DNA from: Saposhnikovia divaricata
Lineage: Eukaryota > Streptophyta > Magnoliopsida > Apiales > Apiaceae
Reading direction: 5' to 3'
NCBI GenBank assembly: GCA_036435485.1
Contig: CM071598.1
Location: 204,827,148 to 204,891,147, forward strand
Length of the DNA: 64,000 nucleotides
Of this stretch, positions 53,744-64,000 are shown one piece after another. The notes under the pieces were generated by a model. That model was not told where the DNA came from. It ran no database searches and worked only from the letters and a program-made list of their open reading frames with translations. Within the stretch, counting starts at the first letter, position 1. Each line of letters starts with the position of its first letter. A program made the position numbers and the translations under genes.

Positions 53744-55760
53744 CGAGGTTTATATAACTTGAAAATTGTCACTGGATGCTGTATGTTTCTTGCTTCTTTT
53801 TCCCTTCTTTATGATTATTATATTCTTAATATGTTACTGGATTTCTCACCTGTACCTTCTGGCGAGATTCATTGTTTTTATTTAGTAGCATAATGTTGCT
53901 TGTGCCACAACTGTTGATAGTCTCTTCAAGTTGCTGTAAATAACCATCAGTGTTCCTCTTGTTTAGTTCAGTGTAATATGCCTACATCTGAATAACCTTA
54001 ATTTTTTGGACAAGTGTCAAGAACATTTTTGCTAAAGTTTAAATTTTGATTTTCACAGCAAACAAAATATAATTGTATGAAGTCAACAATTTTTTTAACC
54101 TTTAAGTTAAAATTTATAACGTAATACTACGTTACCTGTATAAATTGTGTTGTTTTTTCCTATTAGACTTGTCTAGAAATGACATCTGACATTCTGATTA
54201 TGGTTGCATCTGTATCTCTTTTAGTGTTTTCGACGTCACATGTACTAACAAAGTGATTTGGCTAGTGTAATTTCTGTCACTTATCCCCCAATTCACTAAA
54301 TCAGATTTCATTATATAACATTTTGGTCAAAGACTTCCGCAAGGAGGTTTATGCGGATGCGCTAGGCTTTCTTAAGACTTGTTTATGTGCCAATAGAAGT
54401 TATGTATGCTAAAATTGAAATGGATGACATGTAATATAAGATGTCCTATTATTTATTATATCATGCTTCCTTAATCTAGTTTTAATAATTTATTAATTTA
54501 TTGCTTTTCTAAGTTGCATATATACGTTTTAAAAACTGTAATGCAGGATTGTGCAAAATTTGGTGAAGAGGATGAGATATCTGTTAATCATATGAATGGC
54601 AGTGCACAAGATTCTCTGGTTCATGGTTGTATCTTATTAGTTCCAAGCTGGGGATGCCTTTTCCTTTTTTTTTTTTTTTGAAAATGTAATGCAATTGGTT
54701 TGCTGTTTTGTTTTTTGTACCTAAAGAATTATTCAAATCGTTAAAATATGCAGTAGTTTGTTTCAGAAATTGCAATTATTTGTTTCCAGTCATTTTAAAA
54801 AGTTCTGTTGCTGGAACTTAAAGATGTATATATAGTTGTGATTTAGTGAGTTACACGTTCACTAACTAATCTTATACAGTAATCTTCTATTTGTTAAATT
54901 TATCTTTGCTCACTTTTTTGTTCAATTTATTTTTACACTTTTTATATTAATATTATTTTATTAAGTATTTGAATCATCAGACTCCGTAGATATTGTACGT
55001 TGAAAAAGAAGTAAATCAACTAAAAGATATGAGGAAAACAAAAAGTAGAATCCTAAATAGTCTAATTTAAAACTGTCATAATTTGATTTTATTATATTAA
55101 GGTTGTATACACAAAATATTTTTTTCTAAATAGTTCGAATCCAAAAAAGCAAAAGATCGTTTGTAATTTTTTTTATATTAACGATATATTTTTCTAGGAA
55201 AATTTATCCTAAAATATTTTTGTAAATTTATTGATCACGTTTATAATGGAAATGTGGATCCTCCCGTATATACATAGACCTACAAATCGAAAAATAAATA
55301 ATATATGGGAACATTATTCTAAATTTTTGAGAACTTTTTTTGGAAATTTACCACTATAATATTTTACTTTAATATAATTACAGTTTAAATCACAAATAAA
55401 TTATATCTAATAGATTAAAAACAATATCTATCTAAACTGGGAAAGGAAAGAGCAAATATCTTTCGAATTGATAGAAAAAAAATAACTTCCAAAACCCAAC
55501 ATAAAAACTAAAAAGAAAGCCACAGACGCTGCAATATCTCATAATCTTGTTTCCAACAGTACTCAGAATTAAAAATGGAAATTTTGAAAATGACAATATG
55601 GTAAAGAAAAATATTTCCCTATATATACAACACAATTATTCAGGAACAATCCATACTTCAAGTGCAAACAATTTTCCTCTGCATAATAATTTTTTCTACG
55701 TATTTGTAATTAGTGGTGCAATTCAAGATTTGTAATTGGTGGTGCAGTTCAAGATTTGTA
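53744..55760. other. Intergenic region NUP85 to HIPP
   Basis: 3' UTR of NUP85 followed by AT-rich DNA. A T run lies at about 54666-54680. No ORF or transposon end recognised. From 55703 two 26-bp direct repeats (TTTGTAATTAGTGGTGCAAT...) lead straight into the next gene's start; a third partial copy provides the ATG at 55761. Confidence 0.55.
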
Positions 55761-56552
55761 ATGGATCCTTACGTACAGAATCACGTACAAAATCCATATG
55801 CAAACGCGGTAATTTTAGTGATTACTATTAATTTTTATATAGGTTTTTTTTAGGTGTTTTTGTTGATTATTCAAAGTGATGTGTTTATGTTATCGTTTTG
55901 TTGAATTTGTGCAGCTTTGTGTTTTGAAAGTGAATTGCAAATGTGAACAGTGTAAGATGCAGTTGATGAGCGTGCTAAGTTCCATTAGTGGTGTGTAAAA
56001 ATATTCTGCTACTTGATTTTTTTTTTTTCCGAGTTTCGTTAACAGGACAATGTAATGATATTAGTTTTTTTATGATGTTATGGTGTAGGGGTGTATTCGG
56101 TGAATGTAGATGCAGAGAGGGGACTAGCAGAAATTGAAGGACAGATGGATCCGAATCATCTCTTACAAGAAGTATCAAGATCAGGACAGCATGCAGAGTT
56201 GGTTCGAGTTAGACTACAACATCCTGCAGCCAGACAAAGATACTCATCTTTATCATCATCGTATGATCGAGAATACAACAATAACTATTATTATGGTAGA
56301 TCTATGAATGCAATACAAGATGGTTATGGAAGAAGAGCATTATTGAATGATGAACCGTACTATGTTAATGGCGATGCAAGGTATTATAATAATAGTCTGA
56401 GTTATGCGTTGCCAGATGCGAGCAACTACATTAATTCAAGGTACAACATGAATGATTATGGTTACTCTTCCGGGGCAAGGTACGTGCCATCGCCAGTACC
56501 ACGAGAGTATATTCCTTATGAAGATGAAACTTTGAGCTGCACAATTTTGTGA
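55761..56552 (+). CDS. HIPP-type heavy-metal-associated isoprenylated protein (195 aa)
   Basis: HIPPs are plant proteins with an HMA metal-binding domain and a prenylated C-terminus; they bind Cu, Zn or Cd and attach to membranes. Exons 55761-55808, 55915-55990 and 56089-56552, GT-AG, in phase. The HMA domain spans about residues 17-75: LCVLKVNCKCEQCKMQLM with the CxxC pair CEQC, then SSISGVYSVNVDAERGLAEI and DPNHLLQEVSRSGQHAEL. A Tyr/Asn-rich linker (YDREYNNNYYYGRS, YYNNSLSYALPD) follows. The last four residues CTIL form a CaaX box; a final Leu favours geranylgeranylation in the known rule. A short N-terminal exon (MDPYVQNHVQNPYANA) precedes the domain. The start is the only ATG close to the domain. 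Confidence 0.85.
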
Positions 56553-57284
56553 AGGCATTTTCAGCAGTACACTACATGGAGGGGACGGAGGACCTTATAG
56601 CTTACTTGGTTTCTTGATTTTTATGAATCTTTATACCAACACAAACTTGTAGACTACTTCGTATCTGGTTCGAAACAATATGTATGTTATAATAGTACTC
56701 AGTGACATACTTTTTTGAAGTCATTGGGATTAATATTGATAAGCAATTTGTTTAGTTATGAATTATGATTATGAAATTGTATGATGATTATTTCTAAAAT
56801 TTTAAATTATGATTATAAAGTGATAATGTGATATCCTTCCCTACTCACTGCAGCAGACTTGAGATTGGTTCCAAATTTTAAATTAGATTCTTTTTGTTTT
56901 GATTATTCAAACGAAACAGTAAAAATTATAATTAATTAATTAATTTGATCAGTCGATCGAAAAGGGGTGATTAAATAATAAATAACTTCATAAATTAACA
57001 TTTATATTATTTATGCGTGTAACTTATATCAATATCTTCTTTCGAATAATAAATAAATAAATTATAAAACAATTATATAATGCCAAAGATTTAAAACCAA
57101 CCCAAAGTTAGTTGATTTTTACAGTAAACCCCCCCCCCCCCCCTAAACTTACTGACTGATCAAAATTGATCCCAGTTCTGCCTGCTGAAGAATATTTGTG
57201 TTCTTGAATCTGTGTGTGCCCTAATTGTTCAAGTTTAAAAAGATTAATAAAAACTGAGAGTGAAAGAAAGCAATTGAATTGTTG
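56553..57284. other. Intergenic region with poly(C) run
   Basis: 3' UTR of the HIPP gene, then AT-rich DNA. A run of 15 C at 57129-57143 lies about 140 bp upstream of the next start codon. No TATA box could be assigned with confidence. Confidence 0.5.
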
Positions 57285-62650
<5,366 letters not shown>

Positions 62651-64000
62651 TCAGATAATTGTGGGCTATTCTTTCAGCAAGTAATTAAGCCTAATTCCAG
62701 AGCTCCATAGTTTGGTTTACTAATGGAGTAGGTATATTGATTTATGTGCCCACGCTTAGTAGAAAGGTTTTGAATTTTTGTTTAGGTTACACATTAAAAT
62801 TGAGGTTAGATCATGTATTAGCATTTGGAAGAGAATACATAGCTTTCATAACTTATATAACATGCAATCTACAATTTTTTACCCAAGAGAGGGACTCTGT
62901 TAATAAATGCAAATGCTTGTATGGAAAACATTATCAAGCAATGAAATGTTAATTTAGCAAATTTCTGAGGACCGAAACCTTTTTTTCTTTCTAAGTAGAG
63001 TATCTTGTAAAGTTATGGTGCATAACCTTAGTAAAATATAATGGTTTATTTGATAAGACTATTTTGTGGTTATTATTTAAATACAGCAGGGGAAACTGGG
63101 TATGCTATCTCATATTAAATACCCTTTCTGTTTCAACCTTCCATTGTTCAAATTTTCCAGGGAATTGGTCCTGGCTTGTGAGACCTTTCTTTCATCTTGG
63201 TACAGTATTTGCCAAATTGTGGTGGTGCATGCCTCATTGCAAATACAAGTGTTATCTTGCAGATTACAGTAGCTTCCCACCAAATCTGAGTGATTGAACC
63301 TGTCTAGTACTTTGCTTATTCTATCGACGAGTTCCTTGTAGATTTAATTGTTTTCTGGGTACGGATTACCGTCTTCAACTGCTTCAAAGCTATCAATTGT
63401 TACTTTCTAGGATGAGTTGCATGTGGTTTAGTTCCCAGGATGTATACATAGATAGGCTAGGAGAGGGGAGCGCTAACTTATGCACTCCGCAGGCCGCAAG
63501 AACTTTTATACAATTTTTTGCTTTGTAAAATTATTAGATTATATTCGTGTTTGTAAACAAAACAGGTGGTAAAAAGTGAAAACACCCCGTAGGTGTCAAG
63601 TTGTATTAGGCTATAAGCTACTAACAATTGGTGTGGCAATGGCTGTGCTAGAGACTCACAGTATTTGACTCCAATTAAAAGACTGAATTGATAGAAAGTT
63701 TAATTAGGGTTTGTTCCAATACGAATTACAACTTGCCACATTCGAGAGGGGCGGCTCTCCAAAAGAAAAACGACACACAAATGATAATAATGATAATGCC
63801 CTAATTCTCTTCCTGCTCCTTGATATTGCCATAGCTCCAATTACTCTTTTACCCCTGGGTCTTCTAATGACAATTGTACCCCTGTTTCATGACTGTTGTG
63901 ACCTTTGTGCCCTTTCCCCTTTTTCCTCACATAAGTTATAATGTTCGACGCCTTACTTGCTGTGGCTGTAGCAATACCGGGGGCCCAAACAGCCACCTTG
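62651..64000. other. Region downstream of the YebC/TACO1 gene
   Basis: 3' UTR and intergenic DNA. Small frames at 62737-62952, 63064-63297 and 63711-63941 have no recognisable motif. The last 300 bp are pyrimidine-rich on the plus strand and could be the edge of another repeat or gene outside the window. Confidence 0.5.

Noticed and set aside
63711..63941. 76-codon frame near the right edge
   Set aside because: No recognisable motif and a composition typical of pyrimidine-rich non-coding DNA.

Overview
This window is eukaryotic, from a flowering plant, most likely a eudicot. The evidence is multi-exon genes with GT-AG introns, plant-type LTR retrotransposons primed by initiator tRNA-Met, Helitrons, a plant isoprenylated metal-binding protein, and a protein closely resembling plant NUP85. 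I cannot fix the species. There is no sign of a bacterial or organellar origin.

Left two thirds (1-47,630): repeat-rich. Element A (1-7155, minus strand, cut by the window edge) is a Sirevirus-like Ty1/copia element with gag, an apparently open pol and one LTR. It abuts a second copia-type LTR with its primer site (element C, 7156-7769). Then come a decayed AIG1-type GTPase gene and an unrecognised fragment. Element B (10,234-35,585, minus) is a second Sirevirus-like element with two 2,011-bp LTRs and the target duplication GTAGT. It keeps a long gag frame, but its pol is in ruins. A chromodomain-type Ty3/gypsy element G (12,938-25,391, plus) sits inside B. G has two 3,285-bp LTRs with no differences that I noticed, the target duplication TTCTC, an uninterrupted 1,556-residue gag-pol, and a likely spliced accessory ORF whose first exon lies in the LTR. 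The insertion order is therefore B, then G. From 35.6 to 38.8 kb there are an unassigned ORF and duplicated fragments of an unrecognised gene. From 41.3 to 47.6 kb there is a cluster of nested non-autonomous Helitrons full of internal tandem repeats.

Right third (47.8-64 kb): ordinary genes, all on the plus strand. They are NUP85 (18 exons, 703 aa, Y-complex nucleoporin), a three-exon HIPP-type metallochaperone-like protein ending in the CaaX box CTIL (195 aa), and a seven-exon YebC/TACO1-family protein (322 aa) with a long CT microsatellite just after its first splice donor and a probable SINE in its last intron. I see no functional link among these three; they are housekeeping neighbours beside a repeat block.

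The points I consider most worth checking are the spliced accessory ORF of G, a shared H-C-C-C motif and shared -1 gag/pol frame in the two Sirevirus-like elements, unrelated palindrome arrays placed just upstream of both Sirevirus TATA boxes, and NUP85 intron 1, which looks as if it grew by tandem duplication of an intron with its exon edges.
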